64,000 bases of DNA from Phycisphaerales bacterium. Lineage in GTDB: Bacteria > Planctomycetota > Phycisphaerae > Phycisphaerales > SM1A02. Below are positions 40,609 through 49,132 of the stretch, piece after piece (positions within the stretch are counted from its first letter, which is position 1; every line of letters begins with the position of its first letter). The stretch spans positions 1 through 64,000 of the forward strand of contig JAQWMQ010000034.1 of assembly GCA_029246705.1 (NCBI GenBank), written 5' to 3'. The notes under the pieces were generated by a model. It worked only from the letters and a program-made list of their open reading frames with translations. It had not been told where the DNA came from and searched no databases. Both the position numbers and the translations under genes were made by a program.

Positions 40609-42867
40609 ATGTGTTCTAGCAGAGGTCTTGTGTTGCTGATTGCCCTTGCGGTACTGACCGTGTCGTGGGGCGGGCGGTCATTTGCAGAGACTGTTCACGT
40701 TTGTCCCTCTGGGTGTGCATTCGACTCAATCGCCGAAGCAGTCTCCTTCGCTCAGGACGGAGATGTGATCGATATCGCTCCCGGGACATATGACCTCTCA
40801 AGCACGGTTGTGATCGAGAAGGCGATCGCCCTTCAGGGCGGAGGGTTCTGGCAGACTTCGATTACTTGGTCAGGTACTCCAGATCAGCCGCTCTTTCACC
40901 TGACTGGTCCTGGTGCGTCAGGGTGCAGTTTTCGTTCATTGAACTTCGTGGGAATAGCTGGGCGCGCGATCAAGAACGAAGGGGCGTCTTTCGAGGTTGA
41001 CCTTTGCTGGTTCACCGACTGTGCCGTCGACCTCGGGGACTTTCCAAACCGCTCCGAAGGTGGACCTGCAATCTGCTCACTTGGTGGTGTACCTGTGATC
41101 ACCAGTTGTGTCTTCCTCCAATGTGAAGCAATCAGCGGATATGGAGGTGCGGTGTTCTGCAGGGAAGTCGAAAGTGGCTCACGAATCGAGGACAGTTACT
41201 TCCTCTTCAACACATCGAAGGGTCTGGCGGGTGGCCTGTGCATCACTGAGGGCGAAGCGATGGTCCGAAACTGCGTCTTCGATGGCAACCAGTCGTTTGA
41301 CGATCCAACTGGTTTTTACAACGGCTATGGCGGTGCGATGGCATTGATGTACAACGAAGCCGTCATCGTTCAAGACTGTGAGATCTCGAATAATTCTTCC
41401 GACAGTCTTGGTGGTGGAGTCTATCTCGGAGGCAGTGAATACCTCGGTCCTGATGCCTTCGTGTACCTCGTTCTCAACCGATTTGAATCGAATCATGCCA
41501 CTACTGCAGGTGGCGCGGTTGCGAGCAGCGTCGAGCCGATGAACAAGAACACACTCCTGGCCGCGAATGCTTTTCATTCGAATCGGACTGATGGTTCCGG
41601 CGGTGGGGTGTGGATCTGGGGTTCGCCGCTGCTCTGGGCCAACAGCTTTCAGAGCAACGTTGCCCGGCTGGAGGGTGGGGGGATGAACATCGCCAACGTG
41701 AAGGAAGACATCTATGACTCGTCGCCACCAGACGCCGTGGTCATTCAATGCGATTTCACTGGAAATGTCGCTTCGAAAGGCGGCGCCATCAACACCGGGC
41801 ACAACTACTACCCGGGTTCATCCCAGCCGATTGGTAGACACGTTCGTTTCGAATCCTGCACGTTTGGGGGTAATGTGGCCCTGTCCACTGGTGGCGTGAG
41901 CATGTCGCACCCGAATACCACCGTGTTGTTCGGCTCCTGCTCCTTCGATGGGAACATCGCCTTGGAACAGAGTGATGTCTTTGCCAACAACACTGAAAGT
42001 ATTCGCATTGCCGCTGTGGGCTGTGGGTTTGGTGTGAATGGATACGGTGATCTTGATGGATTGTGGCTCAATGGGCCCAGCAACACCTTTGTCGACCGGA
42101 CTTTTGAAACGAGAATCGGGTGGGACTGGAATCGATATGACGGGTTGGGGTATTGGCGGGAGAACTATTCAGCCACTCTTGCCAGCATCCCGTACGAGAT
42201 CGATGCCCTGGCATTCCTGCCCAATGGCGATTTCATCCTGAGTCTCAAGGACCCAGGTGAAGTCGCCGGTCTGTCAGGTGGGCCTGACGGTGAATGGGTC
42301 GATGATTCAGATCTCATTCTCTACCGTCCGCTGGGTCTGGGCATCTCATCTCACGGTTCGATGCACTTCTACTTCGATGGCAGTGATGTGGGACTTTCCG
42401 GAAACAATGAAGATATCGATGCACTTGCAATTGATGATTCCGGTCGGCTCGTCATGTCTACCCAGGGTCTGGCCGATGTTCCCGGAGCAGGGTCCTTCAA
42501 CAATCGATCACTCGTTCGGTTCACGCCATTCGCCCTGGGGTCAAATACCGCGGGGAGCTGGGAACAACTCATTGTTGGTTCGGATATTGGTCTGAACTCC
42601 ACCGGAGAAAACATCGATGGTCTCGATCTGGTTCCTGCCGAGGGCGATGCCGTCTTGTCCGTGCTGGTGTCGGTGACGGGGGACCTCGACGTTCCAGAAC
42701 TTCCCGACGCCTCCTCCGGCCCGGTGATCTTCCGCTTTGATGCGACGCAACTTGGCGCTGGCTCCGGAGGCGGCACCGAAGGAACCTGGTCGATCTACGC
42801 CAGTGATTCCCAATACGCGTCGTATCCGTCGTACGGTGAGGCTGGGTGTTTCGCGCTCTTTGACTGA
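40609..42867 (+). CDS. Secreted right-handed beta-helix protein with a C-terminal repeat module
   Basis: 752 residues. The signal peptide covers about 1-26 (V-S-W-G-G-R-S-F-A-E). Residues 28-500 are parallel beta-helix repeats of the polymorphic outer membrane/pectate-lyase type: I-x-x-A-V-S-F-A-Q-D-G-D-V-I-D-I-A-P-G-T-Y, then many copies of F-x-x-N-x-x-x-x-x-G-G-G/A-V. Residues 530-740 hold three copies (starting near 530, 602 and 668) of a module that opens I-D-A-L or I-D-G-L and contains V-G-L-S/N and F-D/T. There are no obvious catalytic residues or anchor. It probably binds or degrades extracellular polysaccharide, or is a surface adhesin. Base composition is visibly more AT-rich than the neighbours, suggesting transfer. 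Confidence 0.85.
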   Translation: MCSSRGLVLLIALAVLTVSWGGRSFAETVHVCPSGCAFDSIAEAVSFAQDGDVIDIAPGTYDLSSTVVIEKAIALQGGGFWQTSITWSGTPDQPLFHLTGPGASGCSFRSLNFVGIAGRAIKNEGASFEVDLCWFTDCAVDLGDFPNRSEGGPAICSLGGVPVITSCVFLQCEAISGYGGAVFCREVESGSRIEDSYFLFNTSKGLAGGLCITEGEAMVRNCVFDGNQSFDDPTGFYNGYGGAMALMYNEAVIVQDCEISNNSSDSLGGGVYLGGSEYLGPDAFVYLVLNRFESNHATTAGGAVASSVEPMNKNTLLAANAFHSNRTDGSGGGVWIWGSPLLWANSFQSNVARLEGGGMNIANVKEDIYDSSPPDAVVIQCDFTGNVASKGGAINTGHNYYPGSSQPIGRHVRFESCTFGGNVALSTGGVSMSHPNTTVLFGSCSFDGNIALEQSDVFANNTESIRIAAVGCGFGVNGYGDLDGLWLNGPSNTFVDRTFETRIGWDWNRYDGLGYWRENYSATLASIPYEIDALAFLPNGDFILSLKDPGEVAGLSGGPDGEWVDDSDLILYRPLGLGISSHGSMHFYFDGSDVGLSGNNEDIDALAIDDSGRLVMSTQGLADVPGAGSFNNRSLVRFTPFALGSNTAGSWEQLIVGSDIGLNSTGENIDGLDLVPAEGDAVLSVLVSVTGDLDVPELPDASSGPVIFRFDATQLGAGSGGGTEGTWSIYASDSQYASYPSYGEAGCFALFD

Positions 42868-42895
42868 GTCCTTGCCCGGTCCAACCGCCGAGGAA

Positions 42896-44680
42896 TCATG
42901 GTTCGCCTTGCTTGGCGGTGTATTCGGGTTCGACCACGACCTGATATGCGCCGAGCGTTCCTCTTTCGTCCGTGACTTCAACTTCCAGCGTGGCCGGTCC
43001 CGCCGGGAGCAGTACGTGCTCGAAGACGATCTCCGGTGCGCCGGCCTTGAATGTCCCTTCCAATCGACGTGGTCCGATCTTGAGGACGGCGGAAGTTGGT
43101 TCCGGCCAACGCGTGCCGACGCATGGGCGAACACGTACTTGATACGCACCATCTCGAGCGACGTCGATGAGCCAATGTCCTCGCGCCCTGTCTCCCCACC
43201 CTGCTCCGCGCCAGTCCTGGCGAGTCAGCACGGTGCGTGCGGCGTCGGAGTGTCCGACGGATATGCGCGGTGGGTGGTAGTTCCCGGGGTCATCCGCCCC
43301 GACATCCTTGAACCACGCTTCGTAGGCAGTGCGGAGCTTCTGGACCATCTCGGGGTTGGCTGCGGCGAGGTCGTGCTCCTCATGGGGATCATCCTCGAGG
43401 TTGTAGAGTTCGAGACGCATTCGGGGTGTCTCGCCCGGAGGGATCTCGCGGCCGAAGCCGCTGTCATTGACAAGCTTCCAGTCGCCCATGCGAATCATCG
43501 CGTTGTGCCAGGCGACGGGAACATCGCCGCGATGCGCCTGGATGACGATCGTTCGATCAGGAGCCTGTTCGACACGGCCCTCGAGCATGGGAAGAAGACT
43601 CTCGCCATCGAACCCCGGATCGATGTCCTGGGATGCGCCACATGCATCGAGGATGGTGGGCGCGATGTCGACATGCGCACCAAGTGCGTCGACGGTTCGC
43701 CCACCCTGCAGGCGTGCGGGCCATCGGATGAAGAGGGGGGAACGGATGCCACCCTCGTAGACGCTGCCCTTGTTGGAGCGGAACCCGGCGTTGTACCTGA
43801 GGTGTTGTGGCCCGTTGTCATGCATGAACAGGACGATCGTGTTCTCGGCGAGGCCCTTCTCTTCCAGGCTGGCAAGCAGGCGTCCCATTGCCCCGTCGAT
43901 GTTCTCGATCATCGCGTACTCGCGTGCGGTCAGGTCGGCACGAATCGGCTTGGCGATCGGATGGCCATGTTCCTGTGGGAAGTCGTCGTTGGAAAGTTCC
44001 ATCGCGGCGTACCTGCGATAGGGTTCCTCCGGGACGTCGCCGTAGGGGCCGTGCGGTGCGTTGGTCGGGATGTATGCGAAGAACGGCCGACCTGCGTCGT
44101 TTTGCCGGATCATCCAATCGATCGCCTCGTCCATGTAGACATCGGTGCAGTAGCCCGAGGTCTCGACGCGCTTGTCGTTCCTGAAGAGGATCGGATCGGT
44201 GTACCTGCCTTCGCCACCGCGTGGATCGGAAGGTTGGCCGATGCCGCCGCCCCGGTGCACGAGCGCATCATCGAATCCCTGGTCGATCGCGCGCACGGGA
44301 TGGCAGTCACCCAGGTGCCATTTCCCGAAGACGCCGGTTGCATACCCTTCTGCGTGCAGCATCTCCGCAAGGGTGACCTCTTCCGGTTCGAGCATCGCCC
44401 TCCCACGGTAGGTGTCGATCGCCGAGGTTCGCTGGCACCAGCGTCCGGTCATCAGTGATGCGCGGGTCGGGGCACAGACGGGGTGGACGTAGAAGTCACT
44501 CAGTCGCACGCTCTCGCCTGCGAACCGATCGAGATTCGGCGTGCGAAGTATCGGGTTCCCATGAAACCCGAGGTCGCCGTAGCCCTGGTCATCGGTCATG
44601 ACCAGAATCACGTTGGGTTCCTCGGCCTGTACTGTACCGGTGGCGAGGATGATCGTGACGAGTGTCGGGAGCATGTTCAT
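42896..44680 (-). CDS. Exported formylglycine-dependent sulfatase
   Basis: 594 residues from the ATG at 44680, which overlaps the LemA-gene stop (ATGA). Signal peptide about 1-19. Metal ligands D30-D31 lie in V-M-T-D-D-Q-G-Y-G-D-L-G. The sulfatase signature is C69-A-P71-T-R73, whose cysteine must become formylglycine. G-K-W-H-L-G follows near 125, and D-N-G-P-Q and the late K are present. The C-terminal 160 residues, beginning at P-P-R-I-S-V-G-H, form an extra beta domain also found in the broken copy at 39809. It resembles arylsulfatase A-like enzymes that act on sulfated polysaccharides, numerous in marine Planctomycetota. No formylglycine-generating enzyme or maturase gene is nearby. Confidence 0.94.
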   Translation of the reverse strand: MNMLPTLVTIILATGTVQAEEPNVILVMTDDQGYGDLGFHGNPILRTPNLDRFAGESVRLSDFYVHPVCAPTRASLMTGRWCQRTSAIDTYRGRAMLEPEEVTLAEMLHAEGYATGVFGKWHLGDCHPVRAIDQGFDDALVHRGGGIGQPSDPRGGEGRYTDPILFRNDKRVETSGYCTDVYMDEAIDWMIRQNDAGRPFFAYIPTNAPHGPYGDVPEEPYRRYAAMELSNDDFPQEHGHPIAKPIRADLTAREYAMIENIDGAMGRLLASLEEKGLAENTIVLFMHDNGPQHLRYNAGFRSNKGSVYEGGIRSPLFIRWPARLQGGRTVDALGAHVDIAPTILDACGASQDIDPGFDGESLLPMLEGRVEQAPDRTIVIQAHRGDVPVAWHNAMIRMGDWKLVNDSGFGREIPPGETPRMRLELYNLEDDPHEEHDLAAANPEMVQKLRTAYEAWFKDVGADDPGNYHPPRISVGHSDAARTVLTRQDWRGAGWGDRARGHWLIDVARDGAYQVRVRPCVGTRWPEPTSAVLKIGPRRLEGTFKAGAPEIVFEHVLLPAGPATLEVEVTDERGTLGAYQVVVEPEYTAKQGEP

Positions 44681-47088
44681 GTGTCTTCTCCGGAGTCTTC
44701 GGCGTTCGCTTCCTGGTGGATGATCTCCTCGTGATGATGCTCCTCCGCGGGCATGGCTTCGGCTTCGAAGTCGAGCGTGGCCAGGTCCCGGACGGAGCTC
44801 TCCCACTGCAGGAGGGGCTTGTCACGAAAACCGAAGCATCGGGCCAGGAAGACTTCCGGGATCGCGCGAATCCTGGATCGGTATCGTTCCACCGAGGCGT
44901 TGTAGCCGTCTCGCCGGGCGGAGATCTCGTTTTCCAGTCGCACGATCCCCTTCATCAGGCGATCGGTGGTGGTGTTCCCCTTGAGTTCCGGATACCGCTC
45001 ACGCAGGGCGAGGAGTCCGGCGGTCGACTGCTGTGACTGCGCGACGCTTTCGGCGGTCTGTTCCGCGGAAGCACTGGGGCTCTTCCATGCCTCGCGCAGA
45101 CCCGCGAGCATCGGTTGCAGTTGCTTCTCGTAGGCGTTGTACCCCCGCGCGATCTCCGCCAGTTGTGGAAGCAGATCCGCTCTCTTCTTGAGTGCCACGT
45201 CGATGTTCGACTTCGCCCACAGGACCCGTTGTCTCAGGAAGACGAGGTCGTTGTACATGATGGCGATGACCAGCAGGGCGACCGCGCCGATGGCTGATGC
45301 CGCTGCAAGAAGCTGGTCCACTGCGGCGATGCGACCGGTGAACAGGAGCAGTCCCAGGATCACGGCGGCCACCGAGGCGATCCCGAACGCAAGCATCCAG
45401 AACGCAGTCGTGATCTGCTTGGTCTTCAATCGCTCCTCGGGCAGGTTCGAGACCAGGTAGGGGAGTCCCTGGGGGTCCTTCTCCATTCGCAGGCTGTCGC
45501 CGGTGTTGGGGTCGATCTCGGCCGAACCAAGCACGTACAGCGGGTCATCCGGTCGGATCGAATGCTCGGTGTGGACCCGTTGCCCTTTTTTTCGAACCGC
45601 GGAACGCCCCGAGATGATGCGCGCCCCGGCAAGCGATATCGGAATGCTTCCCGATTCATCCGAGCAGAGCATGAGCTGATGGCAGCTGCGATCGAGGATG
45701 GTGTGCAGGTGTCGGTTCTTTCCCGAGCCTCTCCACTCCTGGATCGTGTATCGGTACCAGAAGCAGGGCTTCTCCGTGAGGGGTCCCTTCAAGGGCGTGA
45801 TGTCCTCGCATGCCCGGGCTCTTCCCTTCAGTTCGTTGATTCCGATGTCCACCTCGGCCGCTGGAAGTGTCGGGATGTTCTCGATCAACCGCTTCAGCTT
45901 GACCTTTTCAAAGCCCAGCTTGAGACCCAGCAGGCCGATGCAGATCGCAATCAGGACGATGAGACCCGGTCCCCACCAGGCAGGCGGGGCGCTGGGAATG
46001 TCGGCTTCGCCATCCGGCGGACTCTCGCCGGCAACGAGGATGTTCGGAGTGGGGGGCATGCCCATCGCCCATGCGAGCAGGCTCTGGGGAAAACGGGACC
46101 GGACTTCCCGGGTCCGGTCCGCCCGTGCCCCCAGGCTGAGTCGCAGTTCCGCCAGTCGGGGTCCCGGTGCGGGGGATTCCTTGGCCTGGTCGAACACCTT
46201 GCGGTCCGACCAGTCCCCGTTCCAGTCGAGCCCCAGTCGTGCAAGATCGTTCTTCACGATTTTGGCCGCGGTCGCTTCCTGCCGAGCCAGTGATTCCCGG
46301 GCCGCCTGGAGATCCTCGGACATCATCATCAACCCGCCGGCAAGCAGTATCCCGGTCTGGAGCGTTCCCACGACGACCGCGAAGGCAAGTGTGTTGAGTC
46401 TTCTCGTACCAAGCATCAGACAGGTCGTGCCTGCCGCTATCGCGAACACGCTCAGGATGATCGCCATCGTGCTTGTGAGACTTCGCCACGCCCGAACCGC
46501 GGTGATCGGCTCGTCGGTGATGATGGGGACGTATTCGCCGTCTTCGGGAAAGGTCACCACCGGTTCCGCGTTCTTCATGTCGACCATGCCGACGATGCGA
46601 ACCTGGTCGTCGGGATCTATTCGGTATTCGGTGTAGCGATAGTCGCCCTTGACCTTGCGGTACTTCATGCCCAGCATGAAATCTATTCGGTCATCAAGCT
46701 CGACGTCGATGCTTCCGGTTGCGTCCTTCAACCGAAAGGCGTTGCCACCAGTCACGTCTGAAACCGTGCTCCAGCTTCGATTTCCATCGGAGTCCCGTGT
46801 CTCCCGTTCCTTGATGGCCCGAAACCACATGCAGGGGCTTTCGGTCCATTTCGATGCCAGCAGTTCAACGCCCGGTTTCGCCTCCGCAGCGCCGGCGAGT
46901 CGTGCCGGTCCCGGCATGGCGGCCTGGATCGGGGACAACGGTATGCGTTCAAGCTTTCGAATGTCCCGAATGTCGCTCAATGCGAACTGCTGGGCGAGCA
47001 GGCCGATTCCAAGAAAGGCAGGTACCAGCACGATCAGTATCAACGTGCGAATGCCCGAGCGGCGGGTGTCCCTGATGTCCTCGTTCAT
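44677..47088 (-). CDS. LemA protein fused to two GIDE-like domains
   Basis: 803 residues from the ATG at 47088. Layout: helix at about 14-32; first GIDE-like domain about 50-200 (P-C-M-W-F-R, then Y-T-E-Y-R-I-D-P-D-D); helices about 203-225 and 233-255; a soluble stretch with helical repeats; helix about 374-392; second GIDE-like domain about 405-550 (P-C-F-W-Y-R, then H-T-E-H-S-I-R-P-D-D); two helices about 558-612; and a LemA domain about 612-770 (V-F-L-R-Q-R-V-L-W-A-K-S-N-I-D-V-A-L-K-K-R-A-D-L-L-P-Q-L). The two GIDE domains are clearly duplicates. LemA proteins and GIDE domains are each known but uncharacterised in bacteria; having both plus a duplication in one chain is unusual. It overlaps the sulfatase gene by 4 nt. 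Confidence 0.85.
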   Translation of the reverse strand: MNEDIRDTRRSGIRTLILIVLVPAFLGIGLLAQQFALSDIRDIRKLERIPLSPIQAAMPGPARLAGAAEAKPGVELLASKWTESPCMWFRAIKERETRDSDGNRSWSTVSDVTGGNAFRLKDATGSIDVELDDRIDFMLGMKYRKVKGDYRYTEYRIDPDDQVRIVGMVDMKNAEPVVTFPEDGEYVPIITDEPITAVRAWRSLTSTMAIILSVFAIAAGTTCLMLGTRRLNTLAFAVVVGTLQTGILLAGGLMMMSEDLQAARESLARQEATAAKIVKNDLARLGLDWNGDWSDRKVFDQAKESPAPGPRLAELRLSLGARADRTREVRSRFPQSLLAWAMGMPPTPNILVAGESPPDGEADIPSAPPAWWGPGLIVLIAICIGLLGLKLGFEKVKLKRLIENIPTLPAAEVDIGINELKGRARACEDITPLKGPLTEKPCFWYRYTIQEWRGSGKNRHLHTILDRSCHQLMLCSDESGSIPISLAGARIISGRSAVRKKGQRVHTEHSIRPDDPLYVLGSAEIDPNTGDSLRMEKDPQGLPYLVSNLPEERLKTKQITTAFWMLAFGIASVAAVILGLLLFTGRIAAVDQLLAAASAIGAVALLVIAIMYNDLVFLRQRVLWAKSNIDVALKKRADLLPQLAEIARGYNAYEKQLQPMLAGLREAWKSPSASAEQTAESVAQSQQSTAGLLALRERYPELKGNTTTDRLMKGIVRLENEISARRDGYNASVERYRSRIRAIPEVFLARCFGFRDKPLLQWESSVRDLATLDFEAEAMPAEEHHHEEIIHQEANAEDSGEDT

Positions 47089-47341
47089 GATTTCGAGCGT
47101 ACCTGCTTTGAATGGTCGGGGCGATCGGAGTCGGATCAAGCTCGGGTGGAAACGAGGCAGATGGTCCGAAAAACCGTCCAACCTCCACCCAGCAGCTCAT
47201 TTGGATCGGATTCTCCCACCGGCCCCACCAGACCGCCTTCTCAAGGGTCATTGTCGGGGCTCTGTTTGCGTCGCGTCGCATCGTGGGCAATGATCAAGGC
47301 TCATGGTGCGTTGGTTTGATGACCGACCTGGAGCCCTCTGC
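47089..47341. other. Divergent intergenic region between the LemA-fusion and esterase-like genes
   Basis: 253 bases that must contain promoters for both directions. The rightward gene has CTGGAG 8-9 nt before its ATG. No clear promoter boxes, tRNA or repeat could be identified. Confidence 0.4.
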
Positions 47342-48799
47342 ATGAATCCAATCCTCAAGAGCTGCTTCCTTCTGGTGATGGCCTGCGCGGTTTCCCGAGT
47401 GGCATCCGCCCAGGGTCTGGGCGGGGAACACAACTTCTCTCGCGATCTCAGCAAGGCCAATGAGGAGATTGACGCCGAGGAACTGGTCTCGATCCTGCTG
47501 AATCTCGATCTGCGCAAGAACATCATGTACGCCCATGACCGTGACCCCGGGCACCAGCTTCATCTCCTGCTTCCCCGTGAACGAACAGTGGAGGGTCCTG
47601 TCCCCCTGGTCGTGTGGATCCATGGTGGGGGATGGATGGGGCAGAACCAGGACTCGGGAATAGACCGTGTCACGCCACTGGTCCGTACCGGCCGCTACGC
47701 CGCTGCGAGCATCAACTACCGACCATCCTCGGAGGCCCGTTGGCCTGCTCAGATCCACGATTGCAATGCGGCCCTGCGCTGGTTGCGCGCTCATGCCGAG
47801 GAGTTCGGGATCGATCCCGATCGGATCGCGGTGATGGGGATCGAATCCGGAGGTCATCTGGCATCGATGATCGGCATCGGCGCGGGGGACGAGGATCTTG
47901 AAGGCGGTATCGGTCGATACCCAGATGATTCAGGCGGTGTGGCCTGCGTGATCGATCTCTGGGGCCCGACCGACTTTCTCCAGATGGATGATCACCTTGC
48001 ACCTGGCGCGACCCTCAAGCATTCGGAGCCGGGTTCGCCCGAAATCAGACTGGTCGGTGGTTCCTTCCAGAACAAGTCCGAACTCGTCGCATCGACCAAT
48101 CCGATCAGCAGGATCTCCGGGCCGAGCCCGCCCTTCCTGATCATTCATTCGAAATACGACCTCAACGTTCCGCATCATCAGTCGGAACTGCTGCAGGAAG
48201 CACTCGAGCAAAACGGTGATGAGGTGACCATGGTCACCCTGGCCAACGGAAACACCGAGATCCGTGCGCCTGAAATGGATCAACTGATCATGGCGTTTCT
48301 CGAACGTGAGCTCTACGGAGTGGGCGAACCGATTCAGAACCAGGAGATCACCCTCAGAGGCGTGAAGCCGCCGAGGGCCGCCCGCCCCGACCGTGGCGGC
48401 GAACGCCCGGACCGTGGTGGCGAACGAACCCGTCCATCCCGCGGTGAGGCGGAGGGTGATGGTGCGCGACCGGAGCGGACTCGTGACCGTGGACGTGGTC
48501 GCTCGGGTGGCGCCCCTGATTCCGACGAGGCGGGCGATGCCTCCGGCAGCCGTGGACAGCAGAAGTCTCGTAACGAACAGTTCTTCGAGAAGTCCGATCG
48601 AAATTCGGATGGCAAGCTCACCCAGGATGAACTCCCCCGCGGACGACAGTTCCAGGGCACGGTCGAGAAGTACGACCAGGACGGGGACGGTGCGCTCCAG
48701 TACGAGGAATTCCTCGAGTTGATCAAGGAACTCGGGTCATCGTCCCAGGGACGGGGTCGCGGCGGCTCGCCCGACCAGCCGGCCAAGCCGTCCAGCTAG
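47342..48799 (+). CDS. Exported alpha/beta-hydrolase with C-terminal EF-hands
   Basis: 485 residues from the ATG at 47342 (GGAG 8 nt upstream). Signal peptide about 1-23. The hydrolase domain (about 60-330) is of the BD-FAE/hormone-sensitive-lipase-like type with the oxyanion motif H-G-G-G-W at 94-98. The nucleophile elbow reads M-G-I-E-S-G-G-H-L-A, whereas homologues have M-G-x-S-A-G-G-H-L-A, so Glu168 occupies the nucleophile place and Ser169 is shifted by one. H-S-K-Y-D and later residues may supply Asp/His. An Arg/Gly-rich linker (about 340-395) with two P-D-R-G-G-E-R repeats leads to two EF-hand loops (about 419-430 and 445-456), probably calcium-binding. Activity is uncertain. Confidence 0.85.
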   Translation: MNPILKSCFLLVMACAVSRVASAQGLGGEHNFSRDLSKANEEIDAEELVSILLNLDLRKNIMYAHDRDPGHQLHLLLPRERTVEGPVPLVVWIHGGGWMGQNQDSGIDRVTPLVRTGRYAAASINYRPSSEARWPAQIHDCNAALRWLRAHAEEFGIDPDRIAVMGIESGGHLASMIGIGAGDEDLEGGIGRYPDDSGGVACVIDLWGPTDFLQMDDHLAPGATLKHSEPGSPEIRLVGGSFQNKSELVASTNPISRISGPSPPFLIIHSKYDLNVPHHQSELLQEALEQNGDEVTMVTLANGNTEIRAPEMDQLIMAFLERELYGVGEPIQNQEITLRGVKPPRAARPDRGGERPDRGGERTRPSRGEAEGDGARPERTRDRGRGRSGGAPDSDEAGDASGSRGQQKSRNEQFFEKSDRNSDGKLTQDELPRGRQFQGTVEKYDQDGDGALQYEEFLELIKELGSSSQGRGRGGSPDQPAKPSS

Positions 48800-48854
48800 A
48801 ACCTTCCCGGATTACCCGGATTCGAACGAACCCGGTCAACGACGGGCCGTAGCA

Positions 48855-48870
48855 ACCTCCGTAAGGAGGT
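48855..48870 (+). promoter_or_regulatory. Hairpin that buries the ribosome-binding site
   Basis: ACCTCC (48855-48860), a GTAA loop of the stable GNRA class, then GGAGGT (48865-48870). The second arm is the Shine-Dalgarno of the small membrane protein gene, whose ATG is at 48876. In the RNA the site would be base-paired, a possible on/off switch or a thermometer-like element. Confidence 0.6.
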
Positions 48871-48875
48871 GCATC

Positions 48876-49061
48876 ATGAGTCTCTATGACCGTGAGTACA
48901 TGCGTGACGACAGGACTGAAGGGTCACGAACCCGTCGTCCGGGCGTGGTTGCGGAGTACCGCAAATCCAATTCCAATCGTCTCGGTCGTGGCGAACAGGT
49001 CGGTTTCGTGATCGCTGCTGCCGGCGTGATCGCGCTGCTTCTTGGGATCGCCTTCCTCTGA
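48876..49061 (+). CDS. 61-residue single-pass membrane protein
   Basis: 61 residues. The N-terminus M-S-L-Y-D-R-E-Y-M-R-D-D is followed by a basic, Ser/Arg-rich cytoplasmic part (about 14-40) and one hydrophobic helix at about 42-60 ending at the C-terminus. The Y-D-R-E/D-Y motif at the very start is also seen at the N-termini of some other bacterial membrane proteins such as rhomboid-like ones, which suggests a shared targeting or docking motif; I recall this as a pattern and cannot check it. A strong GGAGG site, codon use and a terminator right behind make it a convincing small gene. Function is unknown. Confidence 0.78.
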   Translation: MSLYDREYMRDDRTEGSRTRRPGVVAEYRKSNSNRLGRGEQVGFVIAAAGVIALLLGIAFL

Positions 49062-49097
49062 CCGCGACGCGCGTCTTCATTTGTTTTCCTCTTCATG

Positions 49098-49132
49098 CCG
49101 CGATCGGGATTTCTCCCGGTCGCGGTTTCTTC
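49098..49132 (+). terminator. Terminator after the small membrane protein gene
   Basis: A 12-bp stem (49098-49109 with 49114-49125) with one G-T pair, a TTTC loop, and the tail TTTCTTC. It starts 37 bases after the stop and lies between convergent genes; the ABC gene ends at 49131 within the tail. Confidence 0.8.

Noticed and set aside
42737-44458. 573-residue open frame antisense to the sulfatase gene
   Set aside because: The minus strand encodes an intact sulfatase with the CAPTR site; this frame also overlaps the end of the beta-helix gene and lacks any motif.
48811-48835. Terminator between the hydrolase gene and the small membrane protein gene
   Set aside because: The CCGG-rich segments do not pair into a stable stem with a T tail.
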